A program made the translations under genes and the position numbers. Positions 25,201 to 36,900 of a stretch of 64,000 nt of DNA are shown here, in pieces (positions within the stretch are counted from its first letter, which is position 1; every line of letters starts with the position of its first letter). Below the pieces are notes generated by a model. The model did no database searches, was not told where the DNA came from, and worked only from the letters and a program-made list of their open reading frames with translations. Origin of the DNA: Paragordius varius (taxonomy: Eukaryota; Nematomorpha); contig OZ176055.1 of the NCBI GenBank assembly GCA_964247055.1, positions 1,674,001 through 1,738,000 of the forward strand, read 5' to 3'.

Positions 25201-28200
25201 ATGAATGTTAAATTTAAACCCAAAATGTTGGTTTTTTTTATCATTTTTGACTTAATTCTTGTACAAAAAAAATCAGACAGACTACAATATAATTATGGGA
25301 GCCTAAAATTTTGCCTTTATTATTGATTATTAGAAATGTAGAATATTTTAATTTCTCAAAAAATGCTAGGAATAACCATGGAATGATTGATATATGAGAC
25401 AACAGGATATTTATTAATTTATAATGAAATTTTTTGCCAGCTTAATTTACACTACAAAAAGGGGAAACAACACTCTTACATTTATAAACTAAACCATATT
25501 GCAAAAACCATTTTTTAACATGTAAAAAGTGAAAAAATAAAATATACATTTTTATCGCTAAAACCGCAATTTACCGCGCTTTTACCGACAAATACCGACA
25601 TTACGCCTAACTCATCATATTTATTTTAAGAGAAGAAAAAAAAGCAAAAATTTATTTATATGTAAAAATACATCAACAGTACAAAATCATGATATAACAG
25701 CTGAAATTATTTAATACAATTTATGTTATTGGTTGTTTATATTTTAATATATTTTGTTGGCCTCAATTTGTTAGTGTATGCCATTAAAAAAACATATTAA
25801 ATTAACGTATCTTTAGTAATTAGCCTTTTAATTGGTTTTATCGATGCAAAATTTGCCGAAAAAAGTAGTTTAAAAATGGATTAATTTTAATATATCGTAT
25901 GATAATTCTTTTTTTTAATAAAAACCTTAATGTAAGGATATTTTGGCATTAACATCAATACCAAGAATAATAAGTTTTTCATTTTTTTTTGTAAAAGGAG
26001 ATGTAATTTTGAACTAAATCAATTATTTTATTCGAACTATTATAAATGGGCCTCGACACATTTCACTCTCTGAGATATTATATGAATGTAGAAAAACTGA
26101 TTTGTTTATACAGAAAACCATTCATCAAGGCATTTTCTAACGTCTTCGAAATTATCGAAGTGTAGATGCCAGGTGAGGAGATTTTAGCGGATGCAAAAGA
26201 ATGTCCCATCGAAGCGATTTCAAGTCTCTTTTACTGGTTTCGCGAAGCCTTGTCGCGAAGCAAAATCACTTTACTATGTATTCTGGCCCATTCTAGCCGT
26301 TTTTGGATGAATGCATAAAATCATTTGTTGGCGAATTGTGTATTAACGGTTTCACCGGGCTTCAAAAGTTTAAATACACAATACCGCTATGCAGACAGAG
26401 CATGGTTTTGCTAAAGCGATTGAACACTTGTGATTATGTATTGGCTTGCCAAGGTGAAAGTCACGATTTTTTCCGCTTTGGATTAAAATAGTAAAGCCCC
26501 TTCTCATCATCCCTCACAATTTGATCCAAAAATGATATCCTTTTGTGTCGTTAAAGCTGGATTACATAAAAGGCATTTTCGTTTTGACGTTCATTCACGT
26601 GTGGGACCCATTAACCGAGTTTATTGATATTTTCCATACGCAAATATTTGAGGTGGGTCATCATCCACCATATAACTTCCGTCTCTTCGCAGTTGTACCC
26701 GCACTCTCTCACATGAAAACACAACCTATTTCGAAATCATGTTTCACATGTGTTTATCGATAGATATGTTCACCTTATGTTTCTGCCAGCAAACGATAAC
26801 TTAGCCTTTTTATGATGGCGATGCCTGCGGAAAATATAATTTTTCAGGCACTAAAATAAATGTGAATAGAAAATGATTATAAATAAGACCCTTTTTTTGG
26901 CGAATACAACTTCTCTGAGTGTTTGTTGTTAAATGTTGTCAAAGCTAAATGAGGTCTGTATCAAATAGATCGTCCGCGTACTTTCACTAAATTTTCCCAG
27001 TTAAACCATCATAACTTATTATTGACTGTACCTGGTAATTAACTTTTTGAATTTTTAGCATGTGCCAATTTCAACACTTATCAGTCCCGAACCGGATGGT
27101 TTAAAAGAATTAAAGGGAAATATATTTAGGCATTTTAAATTATACTAGACTATTAAAATCATATTTTTGTAATATAAATAGAATTTGTGTTTCCACGGTT
27201 AAAAAATTAAAGTTTATAACAAATATTATAAATATAGTTTTACTAATTAAAAACAAAAAAATAAAATTAATAGTATAAGTCATAGTGATTTGAGGATAAA
27301 CTGTTTTTTGCAAAACTATTTTGCCCTTAACATTGATTTCCGTCTAACAAAATTTAGATGGGGGCGGGTGGACAGGGGCCAACTGCCATAAACAAACAAA
27401 CAATAGGTTGATTGAATGAGAATTAAAAATCCCAAAAATATCCAAAATATAATTGATAATAACTTAGCTTGAACCCAGATAAAATCTATGTTTAAAAGGT
27501 GACCTAGCTTTCAAATCTTAATTACCAGGGCCAAAACCATAAATCTCGGTTTATAGTTGTTGCTTTCTACCACAACCCTTTAAAACTCAAAGGCCCAGTA
27601 GTTTTATTATAATCCCTGAGGTTAGCCATTTTTAAAAAAAAGTAAATTGCGTTATTATTTTTTCAAAATTATATTTAATAAAATACTCTTCAAATTTACT
27701 ATCAATTTATATGATGCCTAACCAATTTATTCTTATACTAATTTTAAGCTTTAATACTCAATAAAGGCTAAAGCTAATCTCTGCTAAATGTCAAAAAGCT
27801 TTCGTGACAAATAATCAAAAAATTTAATCTCCTTATTGAAGTAAGTAACAAAATTATTTTTTCCCTAAAAGGACGATTAACTGTTCGCGTCGTGGCAACA
27901 ATCTATTTTCAATTATATAGATAGACTCAAATGATACAATACATTGAAAAGTAGGGAAATGTAAAAGATCAAAGAATAATTTTTGATAATAATCTATTAA
28001 TTTATGGGGCCGAAAATGGATATCTTTGACTTTATTTCGAATTTCTATTAGCAGATAAGTATAATTTAGTGATAGAGATAATCGTGACTAGAACCTCATA
28101 TAAAAAGAAACAATCGAAAAATAAATATATGTATTGTGTAAATTTCACATGATTATGATTAGAGAAATGTGAGAATATCTAATTAGTTAAGAGTTACGTT

Positions 28201-30838
28201 AGTATTTGGTCTGTTAGTTAAGATCTATTTAGTATGATTTTTTGGCTTTATATACAAATTCTATCGGATTGTTGGCATGTTGTTAGAAGAAAATTAAATA
28301 ATACATTAGCTCACCGGTTTCGGCTCTTACTTTAAGTATCAATGGCTGTTTCATAATAACAACATCTGGGGAAAAACCAAATTATAGGCCGTAAAATCGC
28401 CTCTAAAGCCCAAATTAATTCTTGACCTTAGTTTAAACAGGGATGTTCAACACAAATGGCTTCGCGGGCCTCATTCGAAATATATATGGGCATTTATAAT
28501 TTTATTAGATTTCAAACATAAGACTGCAAAATGCAAACTGAATGTAACAATTTTTTGTCATTCTGCTATTTGGGCAGACATATTTATAAAAATTTGTTTA
28601 AGAATTATCATTTTAGCAAGAGTTTATGGGTATATTTTTGCAAATTATGGATTTTACAGTTTTTGCCACCAGCGTGTTGGCTACTCTGGTTTTAAATAAC
28701 TGGTTTGTCAATCATTATATTATTACATTACTTTAATGTTTTTAGTGATTACTTCCAATTAACAAGGTTGTGTTGAAAATACGAGCCTTGAAATCCAAAA
28801 AACTAAGATTTTGCGTAAAGGCATAACAAATGATATTGTCCTACAAATAAAATAAAATATATATTTACGAAAGGTCGAATTTAGCAATTTAAATTGGCTC
28901 CTTCAATTTATTATGTCCCCGATAAAAAATCATCATTTATAATTGGAATTATATGCCTATGTTAATTATATATTTTTAACGGACAGTTTTTGAATTGAAA
29001 TAATGTATTGAATTGTCACACTTTTAATTTCAACTTACATTAATTTTAAGTTTATTTAACTACTCCTGATGATGCCTTTGGGCGAAAATTTGAGTTTCTA
29101 ATAATCTTATTTAATATTTATGACGTTAATCAATACTTATTAAATTATATTTATCCTAAGGTACCATGATTTATTTATAAAATCCAATTTTATTGAATAT
29201 GGCCTTCAGAAAAAAATTATATAGATTCGGCCGAAGAATGTTATATTAACTCATTTAGAATGATGTATTGTGACTATGCTTTAATGGAATTATCCATGCA
29301 ATAATATCGTTACAAACATATATATGAAACTGAAGATAAATTTGTTGTCGCTTTTATTTATAATTTAGATTTTAAGTGTTATTGAAAACTATATTTTTGA
29401 AAATGTTTTAGGGACTAATGGACAACCAAGGAGACGTGGTCGCCAAACTTATTCCCGTTATCAAACTTTAGAATTAGAAAAGGAATTTCGATACAATCAC
29501 TATTTGACGCGCAGGCGAAGGCTTGAAATATCACATAATCTATGTTTAACAGAACGTCAAATAAAAATCTGGTTCCAGAACCGACGTATGAAATTGAAAA
29601 AAGAAAATCAAACAGTTAAATTGCTCAACAAAGAAGCGAAAAAAGGAAAATCGGGTAAGATTTAATTGACACACAGCCTTTCTTATGGCTAATTAGTTAT
29701 ATAATTCAAAAAAAATGAAACCTTGGGTGCTTAATTTTTTCACTCATTTATTAATTTACAATTCAAATATACCCTTAAACAATTCAAATTCACCCTTAAA
29801 CAATTTAAATTGACCTTAATATAAATTATGTTTTTAGGATTACAAATACCTTTTTTTATATTTTAAAAGAATGAAATTTAGGTCAAAATTAATATAATAC
29901 TGAAAAAATAATAAAATATGCCAAAAGATTATATTCTTATTAATGATAAATTATATTAGCCCGAAAACACATAATTTATTTTAAGGGTGAATTTGAACTA
30001 CAATTCGAGTATTTTAAGTTTTAAAAGCTACGACCAAAATATTTATTATCATCTGTTTGGCGCATTTAATGTTGGGCTTTTATTACACTTATATGGCTAG
30101 CTACGCCATATTATTTAATCTATATGTCCATCATTCACTCTATTAAATTAATGTCAACAAGTGTCTAAAAACTACATATATATGTACAAAAAATATTTTA
30201 CGTATTTAAAATAAGGTTTAGATTCCCCTTATGATACATCTCAATTCCACAATCATGATTTGGACTCATTCTCATCTACCAGTGAGGATTTTGGCCTAGA
30301 GATCCAAGATGATATGAATGAAATTGCACATCACCTTGATATGTCGGCATATCCAATCGACTCTGATAAGCTAACTGGTGGTAAAACTATTCAGCAAAAC
30401 ATTTCAGGCAAACAATTGGGCTTGGATAAAGATGGGTATCAAAAAAATGGGCCATGCATTAAACCATACCACAGTACAGGTAATTATGGCGCTCCTGGAA
30501 CAAATAAAGATTACACCAATGGTTATAATAATGTTGTTAATGGTCATAACAATGAAACTTGTAGCAATGTCACGATTCATCATTACAATGATCCAAATAA
30601 AGCGTCAACTTTGAAGAGGTTTAATGAGGAAAACTCAACTGTTAATATGAATCCATCTCAATTTAATTATGGTTCAAGAAATTTGAAAACACACAATAAT
30701 GCGTATTCGAGTGGTTTGAATACACCACACCTTGTAACGTCTAACAACAATAATAATCAACAAATGTTTAATTATGGTGAAAACTTTGGAAATCCCCAGT
30801 GCAAACCTATATACGGTGCTTCGTTTGCAAATTTATAA
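19221..30838 (+). CDS. Central-class Hox gene (Ubx/abd-A/Lox2/Lox4-like), three exons
   Basis: The exons 19221-19668, 29412-29654 and 30222-30838 join to 1308 nt (435 residues). This is a sequence-specific transcription factor of the nucleus, presumably for axial or cell-type patterning. The N-terminal region is rich in Asn, Ser and Tyr. The hexapeptide region reads [10 protein letters not shown] at about 141-150, with Ser in place of the usual Pro of YPWM but the PBX-contacting Trp and Met kept. The exon break in the following Gly codon is the usual Hox hexapeptide-homeobox position. The homeodomain (about 156-215) starts [20 protein letters not shown], continues [16 protein letters not shown] and [13 protein letters not shown], with Q50 and N51 present. 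The next residues, [13 protein letters not shown], resemble the UbdA peptide. [15 protein letters not shown] and MKLKKE are typical of Ubx/abd-A/Lox2/Lox4. The C-terminus is Asn-rich. The 9743-nt intron 1 is full of transposon relics. Confidence 0.92.
20609..21192. mobile_element. Family c element, copy 1 (Hox intron 1)
   Basis: It is bounded by TTAACACTT...AAGTGTTAA. The inverted subterminal blocks are GATTCAAATTGGGGTATC with AAATACCCCAG, and CTGGGGTATCCAACTACCCC with AATTTGAATC. Copies at 31721 and 44456 are nearly the same length. The TTAA borders recall piggyBac-type MITEs. It has no coding capacity. Confidence 0.8.
21986..22274. mobile_element. Family d MITE, copy 2 (Hox intron 1)
   Basis: The left end is CAGTAAAAATTGAAATTATA, then GGACAAAACG. 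The right end is the inverse, TTGTCCGTATAG and TTTTTACTGTA. It has internal inverted segments around CTCGATTATTTTTAATATAA. Confidence 0.75.
22690..22810. repeat. CAAACGCAA...CAAGCAA motif repeat (Hox intron 1)
   Basis: Runs of CTTTTTCAACCAATCCAACA, TTTCATCCAAACGCAA and TTTATCCAAACGGAA occur here. They are related to the motif blocks near 6400, 12050, 16600 and 60200. The element boundaries are not clear. Confidence 0.35.
22850..26060. other. Interior of Hox intron 1 without recognisable elements
   Basis: This AT-rich intronic DNA has a short (TA)n near 24716-24734. No exon, RNA gene or repeat of the families seen elsewhere is evident to me. Hox introns often hold enhancers, but none can be called from the sequence alone. 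Confidence 0.35.
26100..27010 (-). pseudogene. Fossil mariner transposase (Hox intron 1)
   Basis: Read on the minus strand, fragments in shifting frames follow the order of a mariner transposase. From about 27010 down to 26100 these are: an N-terminal remnant, a segment ending in GSHTxMNVKTKM, the block YFNPKRKKS (family FDNPKRKKSW), LGKP, ETINxxxYRQQ-like sequence, [16 protein letters not shown], and [11 protein letters not shown]. Stops and frameshifts are frequent, so it cannot be active. The terminal repeats are not identifiable. A second, separately decayed relative lies at 62340-63440. Confidence 0.75.
27010..28437. other. Hox intron 1, no feature seen
   Basis: This AT-rich stretch lies between the mariner fossil and the hAT MITE. 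I see no supported feature. Confidence 0.35.
28438..28688. mobile_element. hAT-type MITE (Hox intron 1)
   Basis: The ends are CAGGGATGTTCAACACAAAT and, inverted, CAGAGTAGCCAACACGCTGG, with GCGGGCC near the left end. It is flanked by AGTTTAAA and GTTTTAAA, an imperfect 8-bp duplication. The site matches the GTTTAAAC target of the hAT at 12707. It is about 251 bp and non-coding. Confidence 0.6.
29751..30012. mobile_element. Family b MITE, copy 3 (Hox intron 2)
   Basis: It has repeated CCCTTAAACAATTCAAATTC at the left and the inverse GGGTGAATTTGAACTACAAT at the right. It occupies about half of the 567-nt intron between the homeobox and C-terminal exons. Confidence 0.7.
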
Positions 30839-31720
30839 TTAACATCTTTTTTAGTATTATTACATGTTATAATATTTATTTTATTTTTCCACGCTTCCAA
30901 CCATAGTTTAACGAAAATTCAATATATATTGCAAAATGTTGTAAAAAATTAACATTTATATATATCATTACCATGTTTTTGTTCACATAATTATGTTAAA
31001 TCTTCATTGTTAAGTTAACCCTTAATTTTTTTAGACATACAATGCAGCCAAAAAATTGACAAATTATTAAACACAAACCCTAAAACGGACAAGATAAGTA
31101 TTATAAATAAGTCTCAGAGTATTACATTTGCATCGTTTATGTATAATTAACTCTATTCTATAAACATTGTTAATAAATTGTTGTTTATATTTATTTTGAA
31201 AATTAAATTTGATCAATCACGACTTGATTTTTGGTAAAGATAGGCCAACCGAATTTGCAGTTCGTTCAATATTTTCTTTAGAGCTGTTATTATAATATTT
31301 TTCGCATAATTTCTGTCATTATAGTAAATTATACTTTGTATTGGTGCATTGACATACAATATGAATTAAAATTGTGATAAAGCATGGTTAAAGGCATATC
31401 GCCTCTGCAAAATCGGTTACTTGTGACTTCGTTGTTATATACTATGGATTTAAGCAGCTTTCTAAAAGAAGGATTTGTCTTTATTTATAATATATGCAAA
31501 CTTTTTTATTTGCCAGAATCCGCAAATTTTTTAATAAAGTTTTGTAGGCATGGGTACTCATGACCATTGAATCATAAAGACATGTGTTTAAAGATAGAAA
31601 TGTTTTTGTATATAAATAATACTTTTCTATAGCAAATCTTTTAATAACCTTATACTCAATGTTTTTATATCAATAATCTTCAAATGACCTAGATATTCAT
31701 CTTTATAAATTCTATGGCCT
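30839..31720. other. Region 3' of the Hox gene
   Basis: This is probably 3' UTR followed by intergenic DNA. AATAAA-like signals occur near 31165. No gene is seen. Confidence 0.4.
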
Positions 31721-32300
31721 TTAACACTTCGATTCAAATTGGGGTATCTAAATACCCCAGACTAAATTTAAATTAATATTTTAAAAAAACTACTGAAGGA
31801 AACGGTCTAAATTTAAATTTATGCTTCTATCCTGAGAAATATTATATAAATATGCCAAAATATCTTGATAAAATTTTGTTTTGAAAAAAAAGCTCCATCT
31901 CAAATTCGACGCCATTTTTATTTTACAAAATTTTTGCAAAATATCGTATTTATTTAATTTTAAGGGTAAAACTAAAGCTTATATAAATTACATCTAACAT
32001 TGATAGAAATGGAAAAAGCGGTTTAGTTTGTATAATTTTTCTATTTTACAATTTGACACATGTCACGTTGACGAAATTTTTACCTTTCGGTTGTAGCTTA
32101 AAACAAGTAATATCAAGTATTTTTGAATAAAATTTTTTATATATATCGGTTTATTAATGTTAGATAAGTGCAAAATTTTGCCATGGTTTCGATTCCTTCT
32201 ATATTTTTTTAAAGAATTTAATTTTAAACAGGCCTGGGGTATCCAACTACCCCAATTTGAATCGAAGGACTAAAATGAGTGTGTTGTATCCAAGTGTTAA
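31721..32300. mobile_element. Family c element, copy 2
   Basis: TTAACACTTCGATTCAAATT starts it and CCAAGTGTTAA ends it. It carries the same inverted TTGGGGTATCTAAATACCCC and GGGGTATCCAACTACCCCAA blocks as copy 1. At 580 bp it is closely similar to copy 1. Confidence 0.8.
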
Positions 32301-32394
32301 GCGCATTTATACTGAAAATATTATATATTATTTTAAAGTTTAAGCCGCTCACAAAATAAATTGGCAAAAAAAATATTTTGGCAATGATATTATT

Positions 32395-32958
32395 TTAACA
32401 CATAGATTTGAATTCGGGTATCTAAATATCTTAAACTATTTAAATTGAAAATTAAAAAAAAACGAAAGAAACGGTCCTAATTTAAATTTATGCTTTTATC
32501 CTAATTAAAATTATATATAAACCGAAGTATCTAAACAAAATTTGGTTTTGAAAAAAAAAGTTCCATATCAAACTATTTCGACGCCAGTTTTTTACAACGT
32601 AAATGCAAAATAACGTGTTTTTTGTTTTTTTGGCTACAATGAAAGCTAAATTTTCATTTAAATCACATCTAACATTCATAGAAACAGAAAAAGTGGCTTA
32701 TTTTGTATCATTTTTAATTTAGCTATAAATAGGTCATGTTGACTAAATTTTAACAATTAGGTTTTAACTAAAAAGAAGTCATATCAAGAAGATTTTTTAT
32801 ATCTTTCAGTCCATTAATGTTATATATGTGCAAAGTTTGCCATGGTTTAAATTCATTCCATATTTATTGAACTAATCAATTTTAAATAGGCCTGGGATAC
32901 TCAATAACCCAAATATAATTCGTAGGATTAAAATGTATGTGTTGTATCCAAATGTTAA
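32395..32958. mobile_element. Family c element, copy 3 (older)
   Basis: This is a diverged copy directly downstream of copy 2 in the same orientation. The ends are TTAACACATAGATTTGAATT and CCAAATGTTAA. The GGGTATCTAAATATC and GGCCTGGGATACTCAATAAC blocks are degraded. It is clearly older than its neighbour. Confidence 0.7.
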
Positions 32959-33349
32959 TTATCAGTTATAGCCAAAAAATATTTGTTTCATTGAATCTTG
33001 TGCGTTATGAGTAATAACATTATTACCTTATTATTTGTAGGGATGACATTTAGAATAAAAAAACTGCATTGAAGTTGTTTTAAATATGAGTATCAACCAC
33101 CCTCTTATATTACTATATAAAAACTTGGAATTCTTGGTCTTTGACTTCGACAAATTTTGGTATAGCTTAAACATAATTTGAATAGCTTATGTTAAAAATA
33201 TCAAAAATTTGCTGAAGTATAATGGCTTAACAAAGGTTATTTATATTTTTACAAAATATGACGAAAAAAAATTTTGGGATGAGGATTTTTTAAAATTCCC
33301 AATTTTTTTAGAGCCTAAAATAAAGAAAGAATATTTTAAATCTTGGCCC

Positions 33350-33445
33350 AATGCTAAAAATTTTTTTATGGTATTTTATAGGTTCTTAAATATAATAAAA
33401 GTAGTCAAAAATATTTTTTGAGGTATTATTAGCATTGGGCCAAAT
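33350..33445. repeat. Short inverted repeat TTGGCCCAATGCTAA / TTAGCATTGGGCCAA
   Basis: A 15-bp perfect inverted pair is separated by about 60 bp. It may be the core of a small decayed palindromic element upstream of the p38 gene. No function is assigned. Confidence 0.55.
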
Positions 33446-33877
33446 TTTGTTCTTTATCGGCCTTTTTAAATCATAAGAAAATGCAGAATTGTTAGGTCTT
33501 AATAAACTTTTTGACCACGGATTATTTGTTAGTATTTATATCGCTAACAAAATAAAATTATGTTAGTAAATATAAAATTAACCTAAATAAGCTAAAAGGT
33601 GTTTTAATATAAAAATTTTAATAGAAATTCAAAATCACCTGTTAGTTAAATTGTGATTTTGAGCTATCCCGTATTCATACATAAGCTCTTTTATAAATAC
33701 AGTGGAGTTAATATTTAAGAATTAAATTTGACCCACATCAATGTTTATAATTTTAATTTAGGACCTGAGGCATAAAACCACCTCAATCTAAAAAATGTAA
33801 AGAAGTGTTAAGATCTAAAACAGTAGACTATTTATATCTGGGACACGATTTTATCAAATAATATTTTTTAATTTCAG

Positions 33878-33938
33878 ATTCGGAGGCTTATAGATGGTGA
33901 TAAGAGCGTAAAAAGTTATATAAACAAATGTTAAACAC
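33878..33938 (+). other. 5' leader segment of the p38 gene after a splice acceptor
   Basis: A strong acceptor (TTTTTAATTTCAG) ends at 33877, 61 nt before the p38 start codon. The leader holds a short upstream ATG frame (ATGGTGATAAGAGCGTAA). This fits either a 5' UTR intron or a trans-splice site. Confidence 0.5.
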
Positions 33939-36900
33939 ATGAAATTTGAAATTTTGAAAACGATATGGGACGTAAAGGATCGTTACCAGGACTTACAATT
34001 TATTGGGTGCGGCAATTTCGGTCAAGTTTGGTATTTATTTTATAAAAATTTAAAAGTTTGTCCAAAGATAATTTGTCAAATCAAAATGTGGCTATTAAAA
34101 AGTTATGGAGACCCTTTTCAGATTTATATTATGCTAAACGAACTTTTTCAGAGATTTGGCTTTTGAAAAATTTGAAGCACGATAATCTAATTAGTCTTGT
34201 AGATATATTTACATTGGAGTCATCAGAACAACTTGAAATGTTTTTAACTTTTTTATATTAGTTATTTAGTTACACCTTACATGGGCTTTGATCTTTCAAG
34301 CATCACAAAAATACAGGATTTGACTCCTGAACATATTCAATTTATAGCTTATCAATTATTTCGAGGTCTTAAAGTAATTTTTTAGTTTTATAAAATAGTA
34401 TCTTCATTCCGCCTTTATTATCCATCGTGACTTAAAACCAAACAATATTGTAGTAAATGAAAATTGTGAACTTAAAGTATGAAATACTGTTTAAAGTTTT
34501 TGAATTTGGTCAATATAATATTTACCAAATTTTTTAACATAAGATCTTATACACTTCGAAATTTAATATAAAAGAAAATTATTAAAATCGCGCAACATAG
34601 ATCCTGGATTATGGTTTGGCACGTAGTTGTTTTGATGCAGAAACTAAAAAGCCCGATATTTTGGGAGGAGATGAAAAAACGGAATTAATGACTGGTTATG
34701 TGGCTACCCGATGGTATCGTGCCCCAGAACTTATATGGCATTCGCCTCATTACAATAGTGCTGGTTAGAATTTTTTTGTTTCTTTTAGCAATAAATTTGT
34801 AAAATTTTAGTATGGTATATTATAAATACTTACTAAGGCACGGCCTAAAACTGTCGGAAAAACACTCTCTAATATTATCGACAAAAAAGACATATTATTA
34901 AACTTGTATAGTATAAGCTATTGTTTGATTTGCAAAATAAAGGATAAATATGTAAAATAGTACATTTTTTTAATTTGAAAAAAAAATGTGGAAAAATATG
35001 ATTATTTTAGTTAGCGTTCATATTATTTTGATTTATTTTATAAATTTATCAAACCGAAACCTCTAAACTGCTTCACAAGATATATAATTCTTACTTTTTA
35101 TGAAATTGTTAATTTTATATATTAATACAGTTTAATATTATAAATTATGAGTGGGTATACATTGCTAGAAAGTTATTAATTATTGCCAAATAGCATATGA
35201 AAAAAGGGCAGTATTATTGGCTTATAGTTATTTTTTTCACTTTTTCCTATTATTAGTCAATAATAATTCTCTTTGCTGCATATGTTATTTGATAATTTAT
35301 AACTTTCAATAATATCTTTGTAACAATATATACTTACTCTACTGTAATACCTGAAAAATAAAACAGCCTATGTTTCAAATCATTATGTCACACACAATGC
35401 ATTTTACTGGATTATTATGGTTTTAGCCTTTCATCTATATTGTATTAATCAAATTATGGTTCATTTGTAATTAATAAATATAATAATTTGAATTTATAAA
35501 TCATTTAATTAAAATAAGAATGAAAGCAACCAATATATTTGTAATATAACCTTATCAGATCCGAACAATGTTTTATTAACAATTTTTTATTTTCTTATTA
35601 ATTTTATAACTTTATAATTATCTTCATTACTAAGCAATGCACTAAAATGATTTTTGATAAATTTACGATCATGTTATTTTTAGTGGAATACGCGCAATTA
35701 CAATATATAATACAGATATAAACTAGTTGAATTCAATTTATGGTTTAAAAAACTTTTTACTCTAGCTCCTCTAATGTTAAATTAAAGTTATTTTACAGTT
35801 TTTTATCATTTTATTGTTACAAAATGTTTAGTTGATATCTGGTCAGCGGGATGCATAATTGCCGAATTAATTATCCATAAAGTACTTTTCCCAGGGAATG
35901 GACGTAATATTTTTTTTTATTTTCAAAATAAAATATTTTTTTAATTTTTTTATAGTTTTATATTTTGTATAATTAATAAATTTTTACTGTCTTAACAACA
36001 TGCATTAATAAAAAAAACTTTTTTTTGCGTAATGCTTGGTAAATTATCACTTTTTCTAATTATACGCATTTGGTTTAAAAAATATTTTTATCAAAATTAT
36101 ATTCATAAATACATATTTAGTTATAATTTTAACTACATTTTACATTTTTTTTAATTAATATATGTATAAATAAATATATATGTCAATAGCTATAGATCAA
36201 TTAGTAAAAATCACTGAAATTCGTGGGATGCCTCCACCCAATTTTCTCGATAAAATTACCGCAACTTCAAAAGAGGTGTGCTTTTTATTTTAAAAATAGT
36301 TTTTTGAAACCGATTTTATTTAATTTAAAATTTATAGTGAGTAAGTATTTTAAATAATATAATGAAAAAAAAACGTTAATTTATTTCCTTAAAAACTAAT
36401 TATATTAGTATTTAATTTTTTTAATTATATGTATATATTATCTATTTTTATGTAATAATGTAACATCTTGGTGTTGATTTTTTAAAGCTGTATTTAAAAT
36501 TAAATTAGACTCAGATATACAGTATGCCTTTTAATGGTCGCTTATTTCACACATTATAATAGGGGGCAATTTGCAACACAGGAGTGTATGGAAAAAAATA
36601 AAGAATATAATTGTTTATTCCACATTTTGTTGTTTTTTTCATACTCTACTGTGTTGCAAATTGTTTTATTATAGTGTGTGAAATAAGCAACCATTAAAAT
36701 GCATACTGTATTTGTTCCACATTATATTCATTATGCTTTACTCTAAAAATTATAGAATATTCTCTAAAGATATTTTTCCCACTTTCTTCTTCTTTTATTA
36801 TATATGAGAATTCTTTTGTAAAAACTGATTTTTTTGGATTCTAAATTATATATTGCTATATTCTATAAAATTTTAAATGTCATTGAATATGCTAGTATAA

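Noticed and set aside
30380-30400. KLTGG in the Hox C-terminal exon, resembling the Lox5 spiralian peptide KLTGP
   Set aside because: The Lox5 peptide lies directly after the homeodomain; this one is about 60 residues further on. The homeodomain and its flank fit Ubx/abd-A/Lox2/Lox4 better.
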